DNA of 23,092 nt from JAAAPF01 sp964481035 (GCA_964481035.1 CAYZSE010000040.1:1-23092); one strand, 5' to 3'. Shown: positions 8,935 through 16,390, counted from the first letter of the stretch. Notes: generated by a model not told the origin, from the sequence alone. Numbers and translations are program-made.

Positions 8935-11343
8935 TCAGGACGCCGCGGCGTGGGCGTGGGCGTTGGCGCGGGCGAAGACGTCCTCGACCTTGGCGATCAC
9001 GGCCGCATGTTCCGGCGCGATGTCGGGACGCCAAGAGACGATGCCGCGGATGACGGCCAGCGCGTCCTCTTGCTCCGCGGGCGTCGGCAGGAGGTGCGGC
9101 AGGGTCTCGAGAGCGCCTTCCGGATCGAACTGGACGATGAAGGCGGCACGGCGCGCCTTGTCCTTCACCTCGCGTCGCGTGAGGTCCTTCATCTTGGGAT
9201 GCTCGCTCGCGATCTTCCGGGTCATCCGGTAGGCGCGCGCATCCTGGACCTTGCCGGCCTCGAGGCAGGCGAAGCCGATCCGATAGACGGCCTCGGCGAA
9301 ATCGCCGGGCTCGCTGTCGGCGTAGAGCGCCCTGAGCTTGAGCCGGACCCACTCGTCCATCAAGTCGTCGCGTGGGTGGGCGACCACGTCCTCGCCGTGC
9401 GCCGCCATCCCGCTGACCGCGCGCACCGCCGGGCTCTCGTAGATCGAGAAGAACATCTTCTCCATCGCCTGATCGCGGCTGTCGCGGTACTGCTCGAGCG
9501 CGTCCTGCATCTTCTGCGCGAGGTCGTGCTCCGCGGCGACGTAGGGGTTGTCCTTGCCCGCCGCGAGGCGGTTGGCGCGCACCATCTCCGCGGCTTGCGC
9601 CACCCAGGCCATCATCGGGTTCTTGTCGGAGAACATCTCGCGCTCGAGCCGCACGGGCTGCATCTGCCGCGTCATTTCGGCCGTCATCTCGTTGGAGAAG
9701 GCCTGCACCCACGGCCGCAGATAGGCGTCGTACAGCGCCTCGTTGATCTCGGAGACCCGGGCGACGGTATGGAAGCTCGCCTCGTCGTCACGGGTGTCGT
9801 CGAAGGCGCGGATGTCGTCGAGGTCGCGCGCCTCCAGTCGGCAGACATACTGGCTGTGCTCGCCGGCGCCGCCCTCGTCGACCACCTGCTCCTCCTCGAT
9901 GACCATCTCGTAGAGGCCCGGCGGCAGCACCTCGATCATGTCGAGGGCGGAGACGAACTCGGCGTGCTCCTTCAGCGCGATCTTCGCCGAGACGAAGATG
10001 CCGAGATGCCCGATCGATTCGTGCACCGTGTAGACGATCGTCTGCTGCCGCGCCCGCATCTCCTCGATGCTGCCATAGAGGTCGAGGATCCAGTTGAGCG
10101 CCTGCTGCGGCGGGGTGATGTTGTCGCCCCAGGACGCGATGACGACGATCGGCGCGCGGATCGCGCGCAGATCGACGCGGCTACCGTCGGAAAGGTATAG
10201 CTTGTTGCGGGTCAGCTTGTTGCCGACGAACAAGTTGTCGACGATGAACCGCATCTCCTCGACGGTCATGTAGAAATGACCGCCCCACCAGCGCTCGAAG
10301 GCGAGAAACCGCGCCTCCTCCTCGTCGACGTTGCTGTAGAGCCCGTACATCTTGCCAACGTAGGTGTTGGCGGGATTGAGATTCTCGAAGTTCTCGACGA
10401 GGTAGGCGCCGTCGAACATGCCGTGACCGAGGTCGCCCGTGAGCGAGGCGAGCCACGAGCCGCCGTTGAGCCCGCCCGTGTAGCGCATCGGGTTCTCGCC
10501 GCGCCGGCCGCCCCAGTACGACAGCGGCGCCCCGGCGATCGAGATGACGCCCGGCACCGTGGGCGCCAACGAGGCCGCCAGCATCAGGCCCCAGCCGCCC
10601 TGGCAATTGCCGACCATCGCCGGCGCGCTTTCCGCTTCCGGGTGCAACTCGACCACCTTCTCCATGAACTTCACCTCGGCGCGGGCGACGTCCTCGATGG
10701 TCTGGCCCGGCATCGGCTGCGGCAAGAAGCTCACGAAATAGACGGGATGGCCGGCGCGCATCGCGACGCCGACCTGGCTCGCCTCCTTGAAGCCGCCGAT
10801 CCCCGGGCCGTGTCCGGCGCGCGGATCGAACACCATGTAGGGCCGCGCCTTGGGGTCGAACGTCGCGCCGGCCGGCGGGACGATCTTCAAGAGCTGGTAG
10901 TTCACCGGCCGCTCGAGGCGGCGGCCATCCATGATGACCTCGTAGTCGAAGCTGAGCACCGGCGGCTTGCCCGACTTCTTGTGCTCGAGCGACTGGTTGC
11001 CGCGCTTGCGCAGCACGTCGAGCGTCAGGATCGTCCGCTGCCAGCTGTCGACCATGTAGGCCCCGAACGGACCCGCGCTCGCGATGGCGTCGAGCATCGG
11101 CATGAGGCTCGCCATGGGCGGCTGCGGCTCGACCGCCGGCGCGACCGCGCGGTGCTGGGTCGACGCCTTCAACGCCTCGCCCCACCACTGCATCATCCAC
11201 TGCGCGGCTCGCATCGGGTCGGTGGGCAGGGGCTCCTGCCCGTTGCCCCCTTTCGCTCCGCTCGCCATCGACGGCGGCGTCGGCACCATGGGCGCCCACG
11301 CCTGCATCATCGACGACCAAGCCTGCATGGGATCTTGGGTCAT
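8935..11343 (-). CDS. DUF3141 protein, PHA-synthase-like alpha/beta hydrolase (copy 1)
   Basis: 802 residues. The ATG at 11343 has a perfect AGGAGG six bases upstream. The N-terminal 90 residues are Met/Trp/Pro-rich (MQAWSSMMQAW, MRAAQWMMQWWGEALK), like the amphipathic N-terminal region of PHA synthases and phasin-like granule proteins. The hydrolase core has MVGNCQGGW (Cys247), IASWGDNITPPQQALNW (Asp407) and ESIGHLGIFVS (His446), a Cys-Asp-His arrangement matching class I/III PHA synthases. VFDPRAGHGPGIGGFKEASQVG and MRYTGGLNGG are DUF3141 hallmarks. It is probably the first gene of a seven-gene minus-strand operon and faces fabI across a regulatory region of 189 bases. I recall that in Sinorhizobium meliloti a PHB-synthase-like orfA heads a phosphate-starvation operon with pta, ackA and fabI; this gene is the likely counterpart. 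Confidence 0.93.
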   Translation of the reverse strand: MTQDPMQAWSSMMQAWAPMVPTPPSMASGAKGGNGQEPLPTDPMRAAQWMMQWWGEALKASTQHRAVAPAVEPQPPMASLMPMLDAIASAGPFGAYMVDSWQRTILTLDVLRKRGNQSLEHKKSGKPPVLSFDYEVIMDGRRLERPVNYQLLKIVPPAGATFDPKARPYMVFDPRAGHGPGIGGFKEASQVGVAMRAGHPVYFVSFLPQPMPGQTIEDVARAEVKFMEKVVELHPEAESAPAMVGNCQGGWGLMLAASLAPTVPGVISIAGAPLSYWGGRRGENPMRYTGGLNGGSWLASLTGDLGHGMFDGAYLVENFENLNPANTYVGKMYGLYSNVDEEEARFLAFERWWGGHFYMTVEEMRFIVDNLFVGNKLTRNKLYLSDGSRVDLRAIRAPIVVIASWGDNITPPQQALNWILDLYGSIEEMRARQQTIVYTVHESIGHLGIFVSAKIALKEHAEFVSALDMIEVLPPGLYEMVIEEEQVVDEGGAGEHSQYVCRLEARDLDDIRAFDDTRDDEASFHTVARVSEINEALYDAYLRPWVQAFSNEMTAEMTRQMQPVRLEREMFSDKNPMMAWVAQAAEMVRANRLAAGKDNPYVAAEHDLAQKMQDALEQYRDSRDQAMEKMFFSIYESPAVRAVSGMAAHGEDVVAHPRDDLMDEWVRLKLRALYADSEPGDFAEAVYRIGFACLEAGKVQDARAYRMTRKIASEHPKMKDLTRREVKDKARRAAFIVQFDPEGALETLPHLLPTPAEQEDALAVIRGIVSWRPDIAPEHAAVIAKVEDVFARANAHAHAAAS

Positions 11344-11383
11344 CGCGGTCCTCCTCGAGTTGACTGAGGCATACGCCGCGTGC

Positions 11384-11401
11384 GTGACGAGCGTGTGACG
11401 A
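11384..11401 (-). promoter_or_regulatory. Candidate PHO box (PhoB site) for the DUF3141 operon
   Basis: On the minus strand this reads TCGTCAC-ACGC-TCGTCAC: two identical 7-mers with four bases between, the 11-bp period of a PHO box (CTGTCAT-N4-CTGTCAT). The second unit differs by one base from the TTGTCAC of E. coli phoA. After exactly ten bases comes TATGCC at 11373-11368, a -10-like hexamer, which is the phoA spacing. A start near 11361 would leave an 18-base leader with AGGAGG at 11355-11350. The linker is GC-rich rather than AT-rich, which weakens the case. Phosphate control of related operons is recalled for Sinorhizobium. Confidence 0.45.
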
Positions 11402-11408
11402 TTGTGCG

Positions 11409-11419
11409 CTGCAGCGCAG
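11409..11419. promoter_or_regulatory. Candidate PhaR operator 1 (CTGC-N3-GCAG)
   Basis: CTGCAGCGCAG is an exact match to CTGC-N3-GCAG, the sequence I recall for the PHA-responsive repressor PhaR of Paracoccus denitrificans. It overlaps a perfect 14-bp palindrome at 11405-11418 (TGCGCTGCAGCGCA) and sits eight bases beyond the candidate PHO box, upstream of the DUF3141 promoter. No phaR gene is in the window. Confidence 0.4.
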
Positions 11420-11493
11420 ACCTTCGGCCTCGTCCAAAAGGCTTAATCGACCGCTCATGGACTGTAACGGCACGCGCACAATCGTGCCCTAAG

Positions 11494-11504
11494 CTGCATC
11501 GCAG
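11494..11504. promoter_or_regulatory. Candidate PhaR operator 2 (CTGC-N3-GCAG)
   Basis: CTGCATCGCAG is a second exact CTGC-N3-GCAG match, flanked by G and C so that the arms extend to five bases. It is 85 bases centre to centre from operator 1, about eight helical turns, and 29 bases upstream of the fabI ATG, where a bound repressor could block the plus-strand transcript. A separate inverted repeat (GGCACG/CGTGCC) lies just before it at 11469-11488. Confidence 0.4.
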
Positions 11505-11532
11505 CAAACACACGGGTTCGGAGGACCGAGGA

Positions 11533-12333
11533 ATGAGCGACCCGGATATTCTCACGTTCGATGCCGGTGCCCGTCAGCTGCACGGCAAGAAGGGGATCGT
11601 CCTCGGCGTCGCGAACCGGCAGTCCATCGCCTACGGTTGTGCCGCCGCCTTTCGCTTTCTCGGCGCGGAGCTGGCCATCAGCTACCTCAACGAGAAGTCG
11701 AAGCCCTACGTCCAGCCCATCGCCGAGGAGCTGGAGGCCGAGATCTTCATGCCCGTCGACGTGCAGAAGGAAGGCGAGCTGGAGGCGATCTTCGATGCCG
11801 CCCGGGAGAAGTGGGGAGGCATCGACTTCGCGCTGCACTCGATCGCCTTCGCCCCCCGCGAGGACCTGCACGGGCGTCTGGTCGACAGCTCCGCGCGGGG
11901 ATTTGGGCTCGCGATGGACGTCTCGTGCCACTCCTTCGTGCGCATGGCGCGCTGCGCCGAGCCCCTCATGGGCAACGGCGGCACCTTGTTCGCCATGAGC
12001 TACTACGGCGCCGAGAAGGTCGTGACCCATTACAACCTCATGGGGCCGGTCAAGGCGGCGCTGGAATGCTGCGTCCGTTACCTCGCGCACGAGCTCGGCC
12101 CCAAGGGCATCCGGGTGCACGCCATCTCGCCCGGCCCGATCCGGACCCGGGCGGCGTCGGGCATCAACGAGTTCGACGAGCTCTTGAGCGCCGCCGAGAC
12201 CCGCGCGCCGCGCCACCAGCTCGCCTCGATCAAGGACGTGGGCGTCGCCACCGCCGCCCTCGCCACGCCGGCGGGCCACCTCATCACGGGCAACACCATC
12301 TATATCGACGGCGGCTACCACATCATGGGTTGA
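11533..12333 (+). CDS. fabI: Enoyl-[acyl-carrier-protein] reductase, FabI type (second-copy style)
   Basis: 266 residues, the usual FabI length. It would reduce the enoyl double bond of acyl-ACP (or acyl-CoA) with NAD(P)H in the cytoplasm. The cofactor motif GVANRQSIAYG (25-35) is the divergent SDR fingerprint of FabI. The active site is SYYGAEK followed by YNLMGPVK, giving Tyr167-x6-Lys174. SPGPIRTRAASGI and a GNTIYIDGGYHIMG end complete the family pattern. The ATG at 11533 has GGAGG eight bases upstream; open frame further upstream has no family similarity. It sits 23 bases before ackA, so they form one transcript. The setting, away from fatty-acid genes and beside pta/ackA functions, matches the accessory fabI of the rhizobial orfA-pta-ackA-fabI operon rather than a housekeeping copy; that is inference. 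Confidence 0.94.
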   Translation: MSDPDILTFDAGARQLHGKKGIVLGVANRQSIAYGCAAAFRFLGAELAISYLNEKSKPYVQPIAEELEAEIFMPVDVQKEGELEAIFDAAREKWGGIDFALHSIAFAPREDLHGRLVDSSARGFGLAMDVSCHSFVRMARCAEPLMGNGGTLFAMSYYGAEKVVTHYNLMGPVKAALECCVRYLAHELGPKGIRVHAISPGPIRTRAASGINEFDELLSAAETRAPRHQLASIKDVGVATAALATPAGHLITGNTIYIDGGYHIMG

Positions 12334-12356
12334 GCCGGACGCCTCGGAGACGCGCC

Positions 12357-13535
12357 ATGAGTGACCTCGTGCTGGTGCTGAACGCCGGCTCCTCGAGCCT
12401 CAAGTTCTCGCTGTTCGAGACCGACGCGGACAACGAGCCGAGCTTGCGCGCCGGCGGGCAGGTCGAGGGCATCGGCGTCAAGCCGCGCTTCGTCGCCAAG
12501 GACGCGGCGGGCGAGGTGCTGGTCGACCTGGACTACGACGCTGGCGCGGGACACCGCGGCGCGATGCAGCGTCTCGTCGACTGGCTCGCCGATCACCTCG
12601 GCGGCCGCGCCGTGGCCGTGGTCGGCCATCGCGTGGTGCACGGCGGCACGCGCTACGCGCAGCCCGTGCGCGTCGACGGTCAGGTGATGGAGGACCTCGA
12701 GACGCTGATCCCGCTCGCCCCGTTGCACCAGCCGCACAATTTGAAGGCTATCGAGGCGGTGGCGCTCGCCTATCCGGGGGTACCCCAGGTCGCCTGCTTC
12801 GACACCGCCTTCCACCGCGACCAACCCTGGGTTGCCGATACCTTCGCCCTGCCGCGGAGCTTCTACGCCGAGGGGCTGCGCCGCTACGGCTTTCACGGAC
12901 TCTCCTACGAGTATATCACCCGCTACCTGGAGCAGCACGCCCCGGCGCTGGCCGCCGGCCGCGTCGTCGTCGCGCATCTCGGCAATGGCGCCAGCTGCTG
13001 CGCCATCGCGTCCGGCCGCAGCGTCGACAGCACGATGGGCTTCACCGCGCTGGACGGGTTGCCCATGGGCACGCGCTGCGGGCAGATTGACCCGGGCGTG
13101 CTCTTGCACCTCCTGGAGGCGCGCGACATGACCACGGCGGCGCTCAGCGATCTTCTCTATAAGGAATCGGGTCTCAAAGGGCTGTCGGGCATCAGCAGCG
13201 ACATGCGCGATCTCACTTCCAGCGACCGGCCCGAAGCCCACGAGGCGATCGCGTATTTCACGTTCCGCATCCGCCGCGAGGTCGCGGCCCTGGCGGCGAG
13301 CCTCGAGGGGCTCGATGCCCTCGTCTTCACCGCCGGCATCGGTGAGCACGCGCCGAGCGTTCGCGCCGATGTCTGCCGGCATCTGGGGTGGCTGGGCATC
13401 GTTCTCGATGAGGCCGCCAACGACAGCGGTGCCGAGGTGATCTCGGCGCCGAGCAGCGCCGTCGAGGTTCGTGTGGTCCCCACCAACGAGGAGAAGATGA
13501 TCGCATTGCACGCGCTTCGCACGATCCATGGCTGA
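12357..13535 (+). CDS. ackA: Acetate (propionate) kinase
   Basis: 392 residues, close to the 400 of E. coli AckA. It interconverts acetyl-phosphate and ADP with acetate and ATP, and pairs with the phosphotransacetylase domain encoded at 4305-5723. Motifs in order are VLNAGSSSLKFSLFE at the N-terminus, GHRVVHGG, CFDTAFH, RYGFHGLSYEYI, VVAHLGNGASCCAI, STMGFTALDGLPMGTRCG, FTAGIGEHAPSVR and a terminal VVPTNEEKMIA. All key Asn, Arg, His, Asp and Glu positions of the ASKHA-fold kinase are there. The ATG at 12357 is preceded by CGGAG with seven bases of spacing, 23 bases after fabI. Acetate and propionate kinases are not separable by eye. Confidence 0.96.
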   Translation: MSDLVLVLNAGSSSLKFSLFETDADNEPSLRAGGQVEGIGVKPRFVAKDAAGEVLVDLDYDAGAGHRGAMQRLVDWLADHLGGRAVAVVGHRVVHGGTRYAQPVRVDGQVMEDLETLIPLAPLHQPHNLKAIEAVALAYPGVPQVACFDTAFHRDQPWVADTFALPRSFYAEGLRRYGFHGLSYEYITRYLEQHAPALAAGRVVVAHLGNGASCCAIASGRSVDSTMGFTALDGLPMGTRCGQIDPGVLLHLLEARDMTTAALSDLLYKESGLKGLSGISSDMRDLTSSDRPEAHEAIAYFTFRIRREVAALAASLEGLDALVFTAGIGEHAPSVRADVCRHLGWLGIVLDEAANDSGAEVISAPSSAVEVRVVPTNEEKMIALHALRTIHG

Positions 13536-14018
13536 AGCCGCTTGCCCGACGCCGGCACCTCGTCCAGCGCCGAGTTTGCCCTGCCGCCTCGATGTGCGCA
13601 CCGCGGCGGCGCTGGTCGCGTCGGGCGCGGCCGGCTCTCTTGTTGTTCTCGACGCGACGGGTCGACCGATGGCGGAGGCTTCGCGGGCATACATGGATGA
13701 GCTTGCGCGGCCCCGGCTCTTGCTATCGACGCCGAAACGAGCGAATTGAGGGATCGCGCAGTAGCCCATACCCAAAAGGCCAGATCTGCTGTTGATGCCT
13801 CGTGCCGCCGAAACCAATCCATGCTCCGCGGGTCTGCTGGGTGGCGTCCGTGGTGGCCTCGACACCATGATCGCGGGTTGCCGAGGGCGCCGACCGGCGC
13901 ACAAGACGGTGGCGGGGATGCGGCGCACCATTGTAATGGGCTGCACGCGAGCATCGCGTGACCTGCGGTCCCCGAATGCCGCATGTTCATGATCCGTCTG
14001 CGGGCCAGGAGTTGAGTT
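13536..14018. other. Intergenic region; one doubtful small ORF and two inverted repeats
   Basis: This stretch follows ackA. An open frame at 13528-13749 (73 codons, ATG overlapping the ackA stop by eight bases) has mixed third-position usage and no recognised motif, so it is not called. Base usage here is less GC3-biased than in the neighbouring genes. Two adjacent inverted repeats lie 60-90 bases before the kinase start: CCATT-GT-AATGG at 13928-13939 and CACGCGA-GCA-TCGCGTG at 13944-13960. No T-run follows either, so they are more likely operator-like than a terminator. Confidence 0.45.
13944..13960. promoter_or_regulatory. Inverted repeat upstream of the BY-kinase gene, possible operator
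   Basis: Perfect 7-bp arms CACGCGA and TCGCGTG are separated by GCA. The end is 58 bases before the TTG start at 14019. A smaller repeat (CCATT-GT-AATGG) precedes it by four bases. The binding protein, if any, is unknown. Confidence 0.25.
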
Positions 14019-14837
14019 TTGGAAAAGATCCAGCAGGCCATCGAGCGAGCGCGGCAGCAACGTGCCTCTCTACCGCAGGAGGGAGCGCGACCGCCCGCGG
14101 CCGGCAACCGTCAGACGAACGCCTTCGAGACGGTCCTGCAAGCGGCGGGTGTTGTGCGGCTCGACCAGGCCCACCTCCGTGCCAACCGGCTCGTCACGGC
14201 CCTGCCCGACGATCCGCACATGGACGTCTTCCGCGCGTTGCGCACGCAGGTCTTGATGCGTTTACAGACGCTCGGCGGGCGAAGCTTGGCGATCGTGAGC
14301 GCGCGTGACGGCGAGGGCAAAACCTTCGTCGCCTGCAATCTCGCCATGAGCCTCGCGCGCAAGGCCGAAGCGCCGGTGTTTCTCGTCGATCTCGACTTTC
14401 GCCGGCCGAGCCTGCATCGCATCCTGGGCGTCGAGCCGCGCCATGGTGTCGCCGACCTTATCGAGGGGCACGCCGAGCTGGAGGATGTCATGCTGCGCGT
14501 CGAGGACAGCAACCTGTTCGTCCTGACCCAGCCGACCCAGCAGCCGCACGCTTCCGAGCTGATCGCGTCGACGCGGACGCGCGAGATCGTGCGCTCGCTC
14601 GTCGAATTCAGCGGCGACGGTATCGTGATCGTCGACTGCCCGCCTCTCTTGCTGACCGACGAGCCGTTGGTGGTTCAAGGCTTCGTCGACGGGTGCCTGT
14701 TGGTGGTGCAGCAGGGGCGGACGACCCACGACGAGGTCAAGCGCGCTGCCGAGTTGATGGACGAGACCAAGTATCTCGGCAGCGTCATCAACCGCGGCGA
14801 TGCCTCCGAAACTCAGTTCTATTACGGCTACCGGTGA
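14019..14837 (+). CDS. Cytoplasmic BY-kinase-like polysaccharide tyrosine autokinase
   Basis: 272 residues from a TTG at 14019, chosen because AGGAG lies seven bases upstream and the N-terminus MEKIQQAIERARQQR is the typical opening of this family. It is a P-loop ATPase related to CapB/CpsD and the ATPase half of Wzc. Walker A is SARDGEGKT (Lys101), Walker A' is FLVDLDFRRP (Asp124, Asp126) and Walker B is GIVIVDCPP (Asp206). The C-terminus FYYGYR carries three tyrosines (268, 269, 271), a short version of the autophosphorylation cluster. The family regulates export and chain length of exopolysaccharide and normally needs a membrane activator with a Wzz domain, which is not in the window. It overlaps or abuts the AAA ATPase gene downstream, as in XrtA/PEP-CTERM-type loci. 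Confidence 0.9.
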   Translation: MEKIQQAIERARQQRASLPQEGARPPAAGNRQTNAFETVLQAAGVVRLDQAHLRANRLVTALPDDPHMDVFRALRTQVLMRLQTLGGRSLAIVSARDGEGKTFVACNLAMSLARKAEAPVFLVDLDFRRPSLHRILGVEPRHGVADLIEGHAELEDVMLRVEDSNLFVLTQPTQQPHASELIASTRTREIVRSLVEFSGDGIVIVDCPPLLLTDEPLVVQGFVDGCLLVVQQGRTTHDEVKRAAELMDETKYLGSVINRGDASETQFYYGYR

Positions 14838-14868
14838 CGCGGAGCGCCGACCGCGGGGAGTAGCTGCC

Positions 14869-15780
14869 TTGTACGAAGCCCACTTCGGACTGCACGAAAA
14901 GCCGTTCTCGCTGCTGCCGGATCCGCGCTTTCTCTACGCGGGGCGGACGCACGCCATGGCGATGCACATGCTGGAGTACGGTCTTTCCGAGCAGACCGGC
15001 TTCGTCGTCCTGACCGGCGAGGTCGGGACCGGGAAGACGACCCTGCTCCGCCACCTCTTGCGCATCGTCGATGCGGACGTCCTGGTCGGCCTGGTCAGCA
15101 ACACGCACGAAACGTTCGGCGAGCTGATGAAGTGGATCATGCTCGCCTTCGATCTCGACTTTCGCGACCACGACCGCGTCCAGCAGCACCAGATCTTCAC
15201 CGACTTCCTCATCGAGCGCTATGCCCGCGGCCAGCGGGTCGTTCTCATTGTCGACGAGGCGCAAAATCTCGGGCGCGATGCCCTCGAGCAGTTGCGCATG
15301 CTGTCCAACATCAACGCCGAGGCCGATCATCTCCTACAATTGATTCTCGTCGGCCAACCCGAGCTGCGGGCGATGCTCCAGCAAGAAGGCTTGCGGCAGT
15401 TCGTGCAGCGGATCTCGATCGACTATCACCTCAAGCCGCTCGATGCGAGCGACACCGCGGCCTATGTCGGCCATCGCTTGGCGACCGCCGGCGGCGATCC
15501 CGAGATCTTCGACGAAGCGGCACTCGCCGCGGTCCATTACTTCACGCGGGGGCTGCCTCGGCTGGTCAACTCCCTCTGCGATCTGGCGATGGTGTACGCC
15601 TTCGCGGAGGACCGCCATGACGTCGATTTCGACGTCATCTGCAGCGTGATAGAGACGCGCGTTCAAGACGGGCTGAGCAACTTCCGCCCCATACCCGAAG
15701 CGACCTCACGCGCGGCCTTACGTCGGCTCGTCTTCGAGGAAGCGGCCCGAGAGCCTGCCTCCAGCGTCTTCAGCGGATGA
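14869..15780 (+). CDS. ExeA/GspA-like AAA ATPase of the EPS/XrtA-associated type
   Basis: 303 residues from a TTG at 14869, chosen because GGGGAG lies eight bases upstream and the protein then begins MYEAHFGLHEKPFSLLPDPRFLY-like, the standard family N-terminus. An ATG at 14800 would add 23 unrelated residues and overlap the kinase gene by 38 bases. Walker A is GEVGTGKTT (Lys56) and Walker B is VVLIVDEAQNL (Asp129, Glu130), followed by LILVGQPELR and a helical lid (TRGLPRLVNSLCDLAM). There is no transmembrane helix or peptidoglycan-binding domain, unlike ExeA itself. The pair with a BY-kinase is the arrangement found next to exosortase/exopolysaccharide operons, where the ATPase role is not well defined. 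No polysaccharide genes flank it here. Confidence 0.88.
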   Translation: MYEAHFGLHEKPFSLLPDPRFLYAGRTHAMAMHMLEYGLSEQTGFVVLTGEVGTGKTTLLRHLLRIVDADVLVGLVSNTHETFGELMKWIMLAFDLDFRDHDRVQQHQIFTDFLIERYARGQRVVLIVDEAQNLGRDALEQLRMLSNINAEADHLLQLILVGQPELRAMLQQEGLRQFVQRISIDYHLKPLDASDTAAYVGHRLATAGGDPEIFDEAALAAVHYFTRGLPRLVNSLCDLAMVYAFAEDRHDVDFDVICSVIETRVQDGLSNFRPIPEATSRAALRRLVFEEAAREPASSVFSG

Positions 15781-15895
15781 GTTCGTAGCCCTGAGAAGGC
15801 ACCTGCCGGGCGGGTGGTCGTCCTCCGTATCGCCCGCCTCACCATGACGGTGGTGCCGCGCGCCGCCGGCCTTGTTCGCGCCGCGCCCGGCCCGG

Positions 15896-16390
15896 TCACC
15901 CCTCGTCGGCCAGCTTCTCGAAGGCCGGGCCGAAGACGGCGTGCGCCATCACGGGCTCGGCCACGCCGCCCAAGCGGGCGTAGGCGGCGTGCGCCTCGCG
16001 GTTCCAGCTCTTGGACGCCCACCAGACATAGCTCGCGCCGCGGGCGCGAGCGCTGCGCGCGACCGCGGCGATCAGCGCCCGCCCGATGCCGCGGCCCCGG
16101 AGATGCTCGACAACGAACAGGTCGTGAACATAAACGCCGCGCGCAGCAAACCCCGTCTCGTAGGCGCGGTGGAAAAAGGCGTAACCGGCCGTCTCCGTGC
16201 CGACGACGGCGACCCGGGCCTCGAACCAGGGATCTCCACCGAAGAGATCGGCCATCAGCCGGCCACGGGTCATGGGCTCGGTGGGATTGCCTTGATGCCG
16301 GTTGAGCGCAACGACGAGCTGCGTCAAGGCGTCGAGATCGTCGATCTTGGCGGCGCGGACGACGAGCCGAAGTGGGCGCGTCGCCGTCAC
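15896..16390 (-). CDS. GNAT-family N-acetyltransferase
   Basis: 164 residues, a single GNAT domain. The acetyl-CoA-binding motif A is VYVHDLFVVEHLRGRGIGRAL (about 86-106) with R-G-R-G-I-G, and ARGASYVWWASKSWNREAHAAYARLG is the motif B region ending in the usual Asn-x-x-A-x-x-x-Y. The target could be a small amine or a protein; it cannot be told from sequence. The start is a GTG at 16390, three bases after the stop of the class III CoA-transferase, so the genes are probably one transcript, although only a weak AGGG ribosome site is visible. It converges with the AAA ATPase gene across 115 bases with no clear terminator. Confidence 0.88.
   Translation of the reverse strand: MTATRPLRLVVRAAKIDDLDALTQLVVALNRHQGNPTEPMTRGRLMADLFGGDPWFEARVAVVGTETAGYAFFHRAYETGFAARGVYVHDLFVVEHLRGRGIGRALIAAVARSARARGASYVWWASKSWNREAHAAYARLGGVAEPVMAHAVFGPAFEKLADEG

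Noticed and set aside
11463..11468. TGTAAC as -10 element of a fabI promoter
   Set aside because: No acceptable -35 hexamer at 16-18 bases upstream; too weak to annotate.
11469..11488. GGCACG/CGTGCC inverted repeat as an attenuator
   Set aside because: Eight-base loop, no T-run, and it lies between candidate operators; noted but not given a function.
13528..13749. 73-codon frame starting in the last bases of ackA
   Set aside because: No recognised motif, Ala/Pro/Arg-rich, mixed third-position use and no ribosome site of its own; mentioned only under the intergenic region.
14800..14868. ATG at 14800 as start of the AAA ATPase
   Set aside because: The added 23 residues are unlike the family, overlap the kinase gene by 38 bases, and the TTG at 14869 has a better placed ribosome site and N-terminus.
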